64,000 nucleotides of DNA from Eunapius fragilis. Lineage: Eukaryota; Porifera; Demospongiae; Spongillida; Spongillidae. Below are positions 34,720-44,919 of the stretch, piece by piece. The stretch is taken from the NCBI GenBank assembly GCA_963681505.1, contig OY811973.1:7744857-7808856 (forward strand), written 5' to 3'. Each line of letters opens with the position of its first letter. Within the stretch, counting starts at the first letter, position 1. Under the pieces are notes generated by a model that had not been told where the DNA came from, made no database searches, and saw nothing but the letters and a program-made list of their open reading frames with translations. A program made the position numbers and the translations under genes.

Positions 34720-34852
34720 TAGTCTCGTACCCAGACCGTCTATGACGTAAGCGATTATCGCTGTAAACAGTATAATCACTACGTCCATACGTATGGACGT
34801 AGTGTTTACAGCGATAATCGCTTACGTCATAGACGGTCTGGGTACGAGACTA
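34720..34852. mobile_element. 133-bp palindromic element with exact 9-bp target duplication
   Basis: Left end TAGTCTCGTACCCAGACCG and right end its exact complement. The centre holds a second palindrome (actacgtccat / atggacgtagt). ACAAGACAT is duplicated exactly at 34711-34719 and 34853-34861. Ends and duplication length match the 30432-30953 element, so both belong to one family. It sits 43 bp right of a MITE-A. Confidence 0.88.
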
Positions 34853-35512
34853 ACAAGACATAGGAGGCTGATAGTCGATTGTTTATCAAAGTATTATATT
34901 ATATAAAAGCGAGTCCTCCAGCCGATTCTGAAGCTATTGGTGAAATTTTCATCGCTTAGAAATGTTCCTGTCCTGAGTTATGCGTGGGCAAGAAGGAGAA
35001 GACGACCGCCCCTTGTTCCGAGACTGGGTACGAGGACGGGCAGTACACTCTTGTTCTCAACAACCACGCGGTTCAGCGACATGAAACAAAAACGAAACTA
35101 CTCATTTTTGACTTCTAGATCGATTGCTAAAACAAGCTACACGACCCGATCGTCGGGAGTGTTGTTACAGACGGGTCGCGTTTTTTAAAATGACATTCAT
35201 AGTCGGGGTCAAATCCTATATGGAAGTTTCTAACGAAACTTCCGATACTGCTTTGACCATCACAAACCTGCAGATGATGATAGAACAGACATGTGTAATC
35301 GTCATGTATTAATGTGTAAATCATTTCTTTGTTGGACTGTCCTGTGCTCAGCCCTTTTCAGCTGGACATTAGGGTCCATAATTAGACTATACCATAAACC
35401 AACAAAATCCATTGTGCCTTGATGCACCACCACCTCATTATAATGGTGCTTTTTGAAGGAGCTGTATCACGTTCATGTTATCATCAAATGCCTGTTACAC
35501 CATCACATCTGA

Positions 35513-35712
35513 ACCTGCGGCAGCAGGTTCAATATAGGATTGATTGAGGATTGATGAATGTCATTAATAAAAATACGTTCACTGAGTAATGGGCCTATTT
35601 TAATTTTCCAGTAAAATTTCTGTCACTCTTGTTTCTGTGCTTTTTACACCACCATTGGTCAATCCTATATACCAACAACTCTCTCGTTAGAGAATGTTTT
35701 TATTTACTTGTT
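35513..35712. mobile_element. gaacctgc hairpin element next to a half MITE-A
   Basis: The hairpin gaacctgcggcagcaggttc is followed by aatataggattgattgagga and, from 35614, a MITE-A right arm. The same hairpin type and the same MITE-A subtype occur side by side in the Gypsy element at 59013-59806, suggesting they move or recombine as a composite. Confidence 0.55.
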
Positions 35713-37070
35713 TAAATGGAGTATCATCGTAGTAGTTACTATACCATATGTGCACTCATCATATTGCAATCCAAGTTACGTTTGTATGCTAGGGAAAAAT
35801 ATAAAATACTTGTCTACACATCAACAATTTCTCTTTCCTTTCATTATGTGAATCGTACTTATCCATCATCAGTTGGTAAGTTATGCATGTGGATTGACGA
35901 TTAAATACCTTTTATGTAAAGTGGTTTAGTGGCCTAAAAGTAGCAATGGGGAGGTGGTGACTGCATGTCACTGAATATCACGTTATTAATTATTACAAAC
36001 TACTTTATTATGTATAACTATGTACATGTACTTACATGCAATTATGTTATGCATATAAGCCCATAACAGACATCCTCTCAGTACTACCCTGGAGGGGCTT
36101 ATCTCCTAGCACTCACCCTCCCACCACACTCCCTGTGCCTTGCATAGTTATCTGCCACACTTGCGTATTTGTCTGTTCCACACACTTGTGTATTTGGCTT
36201 CGTCACTAAACTGCCTGTACGAACTTGTACTCATCTGCGTATGCCATTTGCCGCTCTTTATCTCATTAAGAAATAAGTAGGCTGTTCTGCTCCCATGCTT
36301 ATTACACTCCCAATCCTCTAGGTCATGTAATATTCTTGTTGTACATACTTGTTCAATGAATGAGGTCTACATGTAAGTCTGGCCTGTATGGGAGTGCAAT
36401 ATGTGACAGTTTGAGACCATTAACAAACAGTATTATAAAACAATCCATTTGGAGGGTTCACATTGGTGGCTTCTACCCTGACCTAATAATGTTTATTTCT
36501 TTGATCATAATAAAAGTCACTTTGTTAGTGCTATGATAAAGGATGGTAGGGTGGGCTGCAATCACTTAGTCTATAGCCTTATGTGCCTCACATGTGAGGT
36601 ACTCCACCTCAAATTAATGGAGGCTTACGTCGTCACCATGGGCAACAGAGCCGACCTCGTGGAACAACTCCTCCAGCATGTCGCAGGGCCCGTCTGGTCT
36701 TTCTGCAATGTCTGGAGGCTGCACCAAGCTCCTAACCTCCTCTGACCCAGATGACACAGATATTGAGGACACCAGTCGCTATACACTTGCTGCATCCGGC
36801 TTGGCCTCCATATGTGACTGTCCCAGCGAGATTTGGGGATAACATATTATAGTTGCTATCGTACGGATATGATAGTCTGGCAGTATTAATGAAACCAAAG
36901 AATTGGTTTTGTCCTCATGCTTGTAGTTTCCATGCTCATTGCCATTAGATTTTGTTCCATCTGATGTGAAAGTGAACAACAATCAGTGCATTGTTTAATT
37001 TCACATGTTGTGACCTCATTGATGCATGTGTATTGCTCTGCTTTTCTTTACCCTCACCTCCCATATGTAG

Positions 37071-37154
37071 GTGACACCACTGCATGTGGCAGCTCTAAAT
37101 GGTCATACAGCTGTGGTGGAGATCCTTGTAAAGGCAGAAGCTGATGTGAACAAA
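37071..37154 (+). CDS. Ankyrin cassette exon C4
   Basis: An 84-bp phase-0 exon encoding VTPLHVAALNGHTAVVEILV then KAEADVNK, between TATGTAG and GTGAGTG. It is the only cassette with the textbook TPLHVAA. Its surrounding unit (about 36.76-37.85 kb) is the closest relative of the C3 unit. Confidence 0.83.
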
Positions 37155-38685
37155 GTGAGTGATGTAGGGTGTGGTGAAGTACTATCAAGCAGAAGAAGGA
37201 GGGTTGATCCAAATACATTGTATTCATTGTCTTGCATCAATGCAAGGTGTTAACTAAATATTTCTTCCGTATTGTCTAGTCCATGCCATGTACATGTACA
37301 TGTACATGCAGGGGGTATACAACACTAGTGATATTTGTAACGAGGAGAGTAGTTTGTATGTAAAGTGGTCTAAAAGTAGTAATGGGGAGGTGGTGACTGC
37401 ATATCAACTGCTGCTATGGGAAGAACGGACATGTTTATTTATGTCATTTTTATGGGAATAACATGTGCAAGAATGAATATTACCTAATTGTACATATGTT
37501 GAATTAGTTCATGTTTGTGGACAGTCATGATTGTGTGCTTTGTAGAATGGTCTAAAAGTAGTAGTGGGGAGGTGGTGACTATCATCAGGTTCAGAAAGAA
37601 CAGGCTACTTAATTATGTTAATGAATGTGCATGTACTTACTTTTGTATTCAACTCATTGAACATGGGGTCGAGTAGGACCTGCCGCATATTATAAAATAT
37701 TGTTACAATGTACCATGTTTAAATCGCTACAACCTCCCAACGGTAATACTATACACTTCCTATTTTCAACACTTCATACTACACCATTTCTATATGGTAA
37801 AATAGATTTTGGGGTCTTGAATTAGTTTTGTGCCATTGTTGCAACGTCCAATATCCCTTCTCAAACATGTCATATCTTCCTGCAGGAAAGTTAAATTTGG
37901 TTTATACATAGAGGGATCCTGTATCCATTGATGTATCCTGTTCGTTAAATTTTCCTTGATCCGTTAGGAGACATAGGTGTGCAAGCTAAGTACATCTTTC
38001 ACGCTCAATTAGCACCATTGTATGTGCATGAATATTCAAGCTACGTTGATAACCCACACCCAATAGCATCGCATAAGTGTATTTGCATTAGTACACTACA
38101 ACAATGCCACGTGAATTAAGTGTAAACATGGTGTGAATAATTCAAGCTTGACAACCACGCAATGTCACGTGGTCATGCTAGAGCTCTATTCTAATTGAAC
38201 AACTTATTTATGTCGACTAGTTCAATTTGCATGTGGGTACGCAGGGGGGGGGGGGGGGGGGGGAGTCGATCATTTCTCTCCCTCCCCAAATTGAGGTCAC
38301 CTTCACCATACCGTACAGGACCTGGCCTGAAGTATACAGCACCCCACCACCACCACCACCTCCCACCGCTTTTCGTCTAGGGCACTTTCACATCGCCGGT
38401 CGGGATCAACCCCTATTGCCGGCCCCAATGAATATTAATGAGCGGTATTTCATTGACTTCATTAACAACCATTTAACACAGTTCGCACATATTTAACTTC
38501 ACGGGATACTTTTAAAATTCTGATCTCTCAAACCTGGTCATATAAGAGTACATATACAGTATATATACTGTTTGCTGTTTATATTATACCCCTTTCTTGA
38601 CCGTTACTCGTATGTGTTCTATGGCCTTTATGGACATCTTTGGGATACTTTTAAAATTACACAACGTATTGCAAACTGATATCAA

Positions 38686-39211
38686 CTAGAATAGAGTCAA
38701 ATGTGTTTGTTCTCTTGTTGCCCCATACCTCTCCTTCCACATAAACTCATCGAGGTAACTTGGAAGCTGGTGGCTGTGAACTCCCTTCATGGTCTTGAAC
38801 CGTTTCTTTACCCGGTTCCAATAACTCTCAATGTTCTGGGTGTGAACCCCTGTTGCACTGTTGACAAACTCAACACTGTGGTTGACTGTCTGATGCTGTA
38901 GGTGAGGGATATCCCTTGTAATACGTGCATAGGCTGCCCACTCATCTGAGTGGACGATAGTTCCTGGTGCTGTGTGGGCTTGAATTATTGGCAGTAGTGT
39001 GGCAGCATCACGTGTATCCACCATCTGCATGTAGCCCAGAGATGGTGTTTTGGAAGTGTCGACCATCCCAAAGACCCACTGTTCATAGTCGACACGACTT
39101 CCCCTGTGATACTGAATAAGAATGTACATGTGTTTACAAAAGGGTCAGGCCAGTATGTGTGTTTGTGTGGTGTGTACCTTTGGCTTATGTTTAAAAAGAG
39201 ATTCATCAATT
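38686..39211 (-). CDS. Merlin (IS1595/ISXO2-type) DDE transposase, two-exon fragment
   Basis: Exon 38686-39111 encodes YHRGSRVDYEQWVFGMVDTS, then IVHSDEWAAYARI, VNHSVEFVN, HTQNIESYWNRVK, and ends after LPSYLDEFMWKERYG. An upstream piece ending at 39178 encodes IDESLFKHKPK before GTACAC, and joins through AG at 39112-39113. The three catalytic acidic residues (IDES, HSDE, NIESYW) are present. This is the DDE domain of the ISXO2-like family, used in animals by Merlin transposons. A TGA lies immediately before IDES and no N-terminal zinc region was found, so the copy is probably dead. It lies antisense in an intron of the ankyrin-kinase gene. Confidence 0.85.
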
Positions 39212-39630
39212 CATGGCCTCCACAAAGCTGAAAGATGTCTGCAGCTTCTGCAATGTCACAACACATAGCATGGCTCTTCTAAATATTCTGCATTCTAACT
39301 AGCAACATAGTGGTTAGAGGCAGTACACCGCATTTGGGGTTATCAGAGAGCTGTTGTAGAACAGGACAAAATGTTCTTTGTGTAGATATCTGCTATGATG
39401 CTGAGAAGTAAACAGTGATGTTACCAACAGAGAAACTCTCCAGGACTCATATGCATCCCTTGTTTAATAAAGTTGGAATGTTTGATGAGGCAATGGTGGA
39501 ACAATTATACATGTAGCCCAACCTGGAAGAGCAAATATCCATTCCCAATTGTTGCTGAATGCAATCTATCATCAGTGTAACTATAACTGTATTTTATTTT
39601 GAGATATATTATTGTATTATCTCTTCCTAG

Positions 39631-39735
39631 GCCTGTTATGGGTCCACTCCACTGCACATGGCTGCTGAGAAGGGTCACCATGAAGTGGTGGCAGTCCTGG
39701 TGGCATATAATGCTGACACTACCATAGAGAATAAG
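39631..39735 (+). CDS. Constant ankyrin exon
   Basis: A 105-bp, 35-codon phase-0 exon after TTCCTAG encodes ACYGSTPLHMAAEKGHHEVV then AVLVAYNADTTIENK, followed by GTACTC. It completes the loop begun by the cassette (ADVNK + ACYGSTPL) and contains a full canonical repeat. Confidence 0.88.
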
Positions 39736-40121
39736 GTACTCTACATGTGTCATGCATGATGTATGACATTCACAAGTATGCACAAGTGTGATGTAACCAG
39801 GCACTTCATGATGGATGGAATAGCAAATTATCTTTCACAATGTGTGCCATAACTTCATCACCATGGATGTACCTAATTTCTCCACTGCCGATTTCTTACC
39901 TTTATTGATCTTAAATAATATGCATTACCACATTGATCACATGGATCAAAAGCACACAATGTGGAAATGGACACAAATAGCATTATTCCATACATACCAG
40001 GTTGACATGCACAATGCATACATGGCACCACTGAGTACTACAGAAGTCATGGTCCTAACATGTACCATCACAAGTGAATGTTCATGTGCTACATATTAGG
40101 ATCAACTTGTACTTCATGTAG

Positions 40122-40190
40122 GAAAAAAAGACGGCCTTTGATTTGATAGTAAATAAATATGAACAAGAGCTTTCTCTATTATTTTCAAAG
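40122..40190 (+). CDS. Ankyrin end-cap exon
   Basis: A 69-bp phase-0 exon after CATGTAG encodes EKKTAFDLIVNKYEQELSLL then FSK, with a strong donor GTAAGTAAGC. K-T-A-x-D-L is typical for a terminal ankyrin repeat. It joins IENK of the preceding exon smoothly. The next exon of the gene is about 9 kb downstream. Confidence 0.8.
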
Positions 40191-40819
40191 GTAAGTAAGC
40201 ATTCCTGTATTTTTTATTATTCATTATAAGAAGTACATGTACATGTATTTGAAATACTGTAGTTATCAAATGTAGATTGTCTGCATGAATGGCATGTCCT
40301 CTGCTTATAAAACTGATAGTTATATATTTAAATTAGAGACATTTCACGAAAAAAATAACTTTCATGTTTATTAGGATAAAAATGATTCACTTTAAAATCG
40401 CTGCATCTCCCATACGGTAAACGCCACTGACTTTTTCAACACTTCATACTACATTGGAAAATACATATTGGGGTATAGCATTAGCTGTTGTGCCAGTGTT
40501 GTAATGTCCGATGCACCATGGGGTTCATACCCACCATAGAAGTGTAAAATGCAAGGAGAAATGACTGTCTGTAATAGTAAGGGAAAATGTCATAGTCTTA
40601 TACGGACATTGTATAGGCTATAAACGGGCTAAATATAGGACTATGACATTTTCACCCTTTATTTCCTTCTTTTAAATCCCATATATCATCAGCTTCTCAT
40701 AGATAATGTTTTTAGTACCTGTATAATGCACCTATTGATTTTTATGAAGGGGTCATGTATACCTATTGATTTGCTCTGTTCGTTAATTTTTATGCCACCC
40801 AAAACAAAGATCCCCTCCC

Positions 40820-42220
40820 CCCTCCCATGATGATGGCTGTACCACTTATCCTATGGACCCCTCCCTCCCCCCTTGGTGATGGCTGTACCACTCACCCTAT
40901 GGACCCCTCCCTCCCTCATGGTGATGGCTATACCACTCACCATATGGACCCCTCCCTCCCCCCATGGTGATGGCTGTACCACTCACCCTATGGACCCCTC
41001 CCTCCCTCATGGTGATGGCGATACCACTCATACTATGGACCCCTCCCTCCATCATGGTGATGGCTGTACCACTGACCCTATGGACCCCTCCCTCCCCCCA
41101 TGGTGATGGCTATACCATTCACCCTATGGACCCCTCCCTCCCCCCATGGTGATGGCTATACCACTCACCCTATGACCCCTCCCTCCCCCCATGGTGATGG
41201 CTATACCACTCACCCTATGGACCCCTCCCTCCCCCCATGGTGATGGCTGGCTGTACCACTTACCCTATGGACCCCTCCCTCCCCCCATGGTGTGGGCTGT
41301 ACCACTCACCTATGGACCCCTCCCCCATAGTGATGGCTGTACCACTCACTCTATGGACCCCTCCCTCCCCCGATGGTGATGGTTGTATCACTCACCCTAT
41401 GGCCCTATGGACCCCTCCCTCCCCCCATGTACCACTTACCCTATGGACCCCTCCTTTCCCCATGGTGATGATTGTACCACTCACCCTATGGACCCCTCCC
41501 TCCCCCATGGTGATGGCTGTACCACTCACCCTATGGACCCCTCCCTCCCCCATGGTGATGGCTGTACCACTCACCCTATGGACCCCTCCCTCCCCCATGG
41601 TGATGGCTGTACCACTCACCCTGTGGACCCCTCCCTCCCCCATGGTGATGGCTGTACCACTCACCCTATGGACCCCTCTCTCCCCCATGGTGATGGCTGT
41701 ACCACTCACCCTATGGACCCCTCCCTCCCCTCATGGTGATGGCTGAACCACTCACCCTATGGACCCCTCCCTCCCCTATGGTGATGGCTGTACCACTCAC
41801 CCTATGGACCCCTCCCTCCCCCCATGGTGATGGTTGTACCACTCACCCTATGGACCCCTCCCTCCCCCATGATGATGGTTGTATCACTCACCCTATGGAC
41901 CCCTCCCTCCCCTCATGGTGATGGCTGAACCAATCACCCTATGGACCCCTCCCCCATAGTGATGGCTGTACCACTCACTCTATGGATCCCTCCCTCCCCC
42001 CATGGTGATGGTTGTACCACTCACTCTATGGACCCCTCCCTCCCCCCATGTACCACTTACCCTATGGACCCCTCCTTTCCCCATGGTGATGGTTGTACCA
42101 CTCACCCTATGGACCCCTCCCTCCCCCATGGTGATGGTTATACCACTCACCCTATGGACCCCTCCCTCCCCCATGGTGATGGCTGTATCACTCAACCTAT
42201 GGACCCCTCCCTCCCCCACT
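40820..42220. repeat. About 45-bp minisatellite, roughly 30 units
   Basis: Units combine ggtgatggctgtaccactca and ccctatggacccctccctcc with C-run length variants. Open frames on both strands come from the repetition. It lies in the last intron of the ankyrin-kinase gene. Confidence 0.95.
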
Positions 42221-42253
42221 ACATGTTTGCAACCACTACATGCTTGTGTTTTT

Positions 42254-42325
42254 ACAAGTAAATAAAAAGCATTCTCTATGAGAAAGTTGGTAGCATATAG
42301 GATTTGAAGGCAATGGTGGTGAAGT
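42254..42325. mobile_element. Half copy of MITE-A
   Basis: Left-arm sequence only (acaagtaaataaaaagcatt; gagaaagttggtagcatata), directly after the minisatellite. Confidence 0.65.
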
Positions 42326-42679
42326 ATATATGCATATTGAGGTATGTATTGGGCAACCTTAGAATCATACTCTATAGTAGCACAAGAGACCGTTGATCTG
42401 CTCACATGCAATCGAACAGTGGGCAAGGGTGGGGTGCAATGGGCGGAGCAGGGCATGCCTACTCCCAGCTACATGTAAGCCGGGATCCGCCTCTGGTAAT
42501 AAGTATATCAGAGATACATGTATTGAATAATCGTGCCACTGTGCCGTGTCATGCAAGATTACTTAGCATGGCGAGGAAGTAATTCATCCCGGCGCAATCA
42601 CATGTATGCACTTAATTAAACTGTCTTAACTTGGTCGGAAGATCGGTACGGTGCAAACGGTAGCCCTGCTATATAGCAT

Positions 42680-43438
42680 TCAAAAACAATTAGTTGTAAT
42701 TTTAATAAATATACGTATTCTTTGATGTAAGGTGAAGTCCACCCTCCCCCTTCCTCGTCGCCTTCTATAAGGATGAGCTCCGGGAGGCCCCCAGTATGGA
42801 TGAGGAGGCCATATTCCCCATAGGGCTGGGGCCAGGGGTGGCGCAGGTGGAAGCAGCGGAGCTGGGGGCAGTGGCGGAGCTGGGGCCAGCGGAGCAGGGC
42901 CCAGCAGTGGCGCAGCTGGGAGCAGCAGAGCTGGGGTGAGTATAGCTGGGGGCAGTGGTGGAGCTGGGGCCAGCGGAGCAGGGGCCAGCGGAGCAGGGGC
43001 CAGCGGAGCAGGGGCCAGCGGAGCAGGGGCCAGCGGAGCAGGATGCAGCGGCAGAGCTGGGGCAAACAGAGCTGGGGCCAGCAGTGGCGCATGTGGGAGC
43101 AGCGGTGGGGCAAATAGAGCTGGGGCCAGCAGAGCAGGGGCCAGCAGTGGCACAGGTGGGAGCAGCGGAGCTGGGGGCAGTGGCGGAGCTGGGGCCAGCG
43201 ACGGAGCTGGGGCAAACAGAGCTGGTGCAAGCAGAGCTGGGGCCAGCAGTGGCGCAGGTGGGAGCAGCGGAGCTGGGGCGAGTATAGCTGGGGGCAGTGG
43301 CGGAGCTGGGGCCAGCGGAGCAGGGGCCAGCAGGACCGGACCAGGGACCAGGACCGGTACTGGTGGATAGGGAGGGCCCTCCTCACCCGAGTCATCCAGG
43401 GTGACAGCAAACAGATTTGCCGCTTTTTCTTCCGTGAC
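42680..43438 (-). CDS. Pro/Ala/Leu-rich repetitive exon
   Basis: After a 3' splice site (cttgtag, about 43439) the frame encodes VTEEKAANLFAVTLDDSGEE, then about 190 residues of P-A-P-L repeats. It ends in a basic tail (YRRRRGRGRVDF) with a stop at 42680. The DNA is a GC-rich minisatellite (gctggggccagcggagcagg). The acidic lead-in and the splice site argue for real coding in this frame, but the exon at 44920-45227 ends in phase 2 and would enter a different frame here. No function is assigned. Confidence 0.45.
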   Translation of the reverse strand, partial: VTEEKAANLFAVTLDDSGEEGPPYPPVPVLVPGPVLLAPAPLAPAPPLPPAILAPAPLLPPAPLLAPALLAPALFAPAPSLAPAPPLPPAPLLPPVPLLAPALLAPALFAPPLLPHAPLLAPALFAPALPLHPAPLAPAPLAPAPLAPAPLAPAPLAPAPPLPPAILTPALLLPAAPLLGPAPLAPAPPLPPAPLLPPAPPLAPALWGIWPPHPYWGPPGAHPYRRRRGRGRVDFTLHQRIRIFIKITTNCF

Positions 43439-44919
43439 CTACAAGGGTAATAATATATATAAACATAATGCCATGCATGCAAATCCTATGTACACATGCA
43501 TACCTATTCCATATATTAAAGAAATAGAAATATTGTAAAGAGTGAGTGAGAACAGTTTATATTAACCAAAACTGATCTAATACGAGGGAAGGATTAAATT
43601 ATTGGAACGGCCTCCCATGTGTTGAACAAACCAACAATATTGCGGTGGTGGGGGTGGGGCTAAATTAAGACAGCCTGCATTTCTTAATGGCTAGTATTTG
43701 CTGATATACGTGCATGAAACTGCACACAATCACGTGTAGAGAGAGGCCTAGGGTTGCTGCCACTTTAAATCGACTTATGCATGGGTAAAAATATTTTAAA
43801 AATATTGTACTAATTGTAATATATATAACTATTCCTCTATCTCACACAATATTGATTTCTCTCTTGTACCAGACGACATCAGGGAAGGATTGCTCTATGT
43901 GCATGTTTTCTCATAGCACCCCATAGTACATGTAAGACCACATGCTGGGCTATACCATACAGTATGTGTTATGCATGCACACAGGAAGGAGGCAGGCTTG
44001 CTGTGGTTTTATCACAGCTGCAAGTTGTATAAAAAGTTGACACAGAGGAACCATTTCACATGCCTTGCAGCTTTAGACAGCTAGACATTACATTACATGT
44101 AAACACATGCATGGGAAGGAGGCAGGCCTATTTTGAAAAGCACATTGGACCTGTAGAGAACTGATATAAGGATTGGATTGTGGGTTAAGTATAACATATG
44201 ATTGTGTGAACTCATATGCCTCTTTTCGGGGTGAGGGCCTATATAGACAGAGCCATTAATTTACATGGTACCCCAAGGTCACAGCTGCAACCCTAATTGG
44301 CCATTTGATAAATCTTGTAAAGCATAAATTACAATGATGTACTTGAGAACACAGAGATGTTCAGGTTTGCAGCCATAGAGATGTTAAGACCACATGCTGG
44401 GACACCATACATGGAATCATGGTTAGTCCTGCAATGTATGTATACACTAGGACTAGGCTCAAACAGAGAGTATCTAAAGGGAGAAGAATAGAAAAACAGA
44501 AGTTAAATATGAATATTTTATGTTTTAGATATTATATGTGCACCCTCGTTAAATTTAGGTTTGTTATTCTGAGTGAGGTATGATTCTATTACCAAAGTTT
44601 AAAGCATGAATTATTCACGCACAAGGTATGGAGTATATGGGGCAGTGCAATAGAAATTTGGGCTTATGTAGGACAACTAAAAGAAAGTAATGCTTGCCAT
44701 TGATACGTATGGCTATGAGAGCGCTATCCTGTATCCAAAAACTGTTAAATTTGAAAAGCAAAAGCCCGATTTTCTCTTGCACTGCCCCATATTTATTGTG
44801 GGCGTTATTCGTTTTCCTATCTACCGCATGTAACTCACAGACGACTCGCAAGAACACACGCACACGATACAATATATCGGTCCCTTGCGTGTACACCCAA
44901 ACATTGCAAACACTCCTAC

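Larger units (their letters stand above)
20042..35875 (+). other. Nine candidate 3-nt microexons (AG|NNG|GTAAGT)
   Basis: A repeated intron block (pyrimidine-rich tract, tcattatgtgaatcccactc, atccatcatcag) ends in AG. Exactly three bases follow, then GTAAGTTATGC. The three bases are cgg (20042-20044), gag (20558-20560), gtg (21008-21010), gtg (21407-21409), ggg (21798-21800), gag (22925-22927), ggg (31953-31955), tgg (32243-32245) and ttg (35873-35875). The first two positions vary, while the G before the donor and both splice sites are constant. If spliced, each adds one codon in phase 0, the same phase as all exons of this gene. They may instead be copies of one intron feature, such as a recursive splice site, with no coding role. 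Confidence 0.5.

Noticed and set aside
36533..36745. Open frame with a leucine-rich ...RADLVEQLLQH stretch, considered as another ankyrin exon
   Set aside because: It lacks TPLH and GADVN landmarks and flanking splice sites in phase. Only the general position in the gene supports it.
40873..42261. Open frames over the 45-bp minisatellite
   Set aside because: Same cause: repeat period divisible by three; frames open on both strands and no exon structure.
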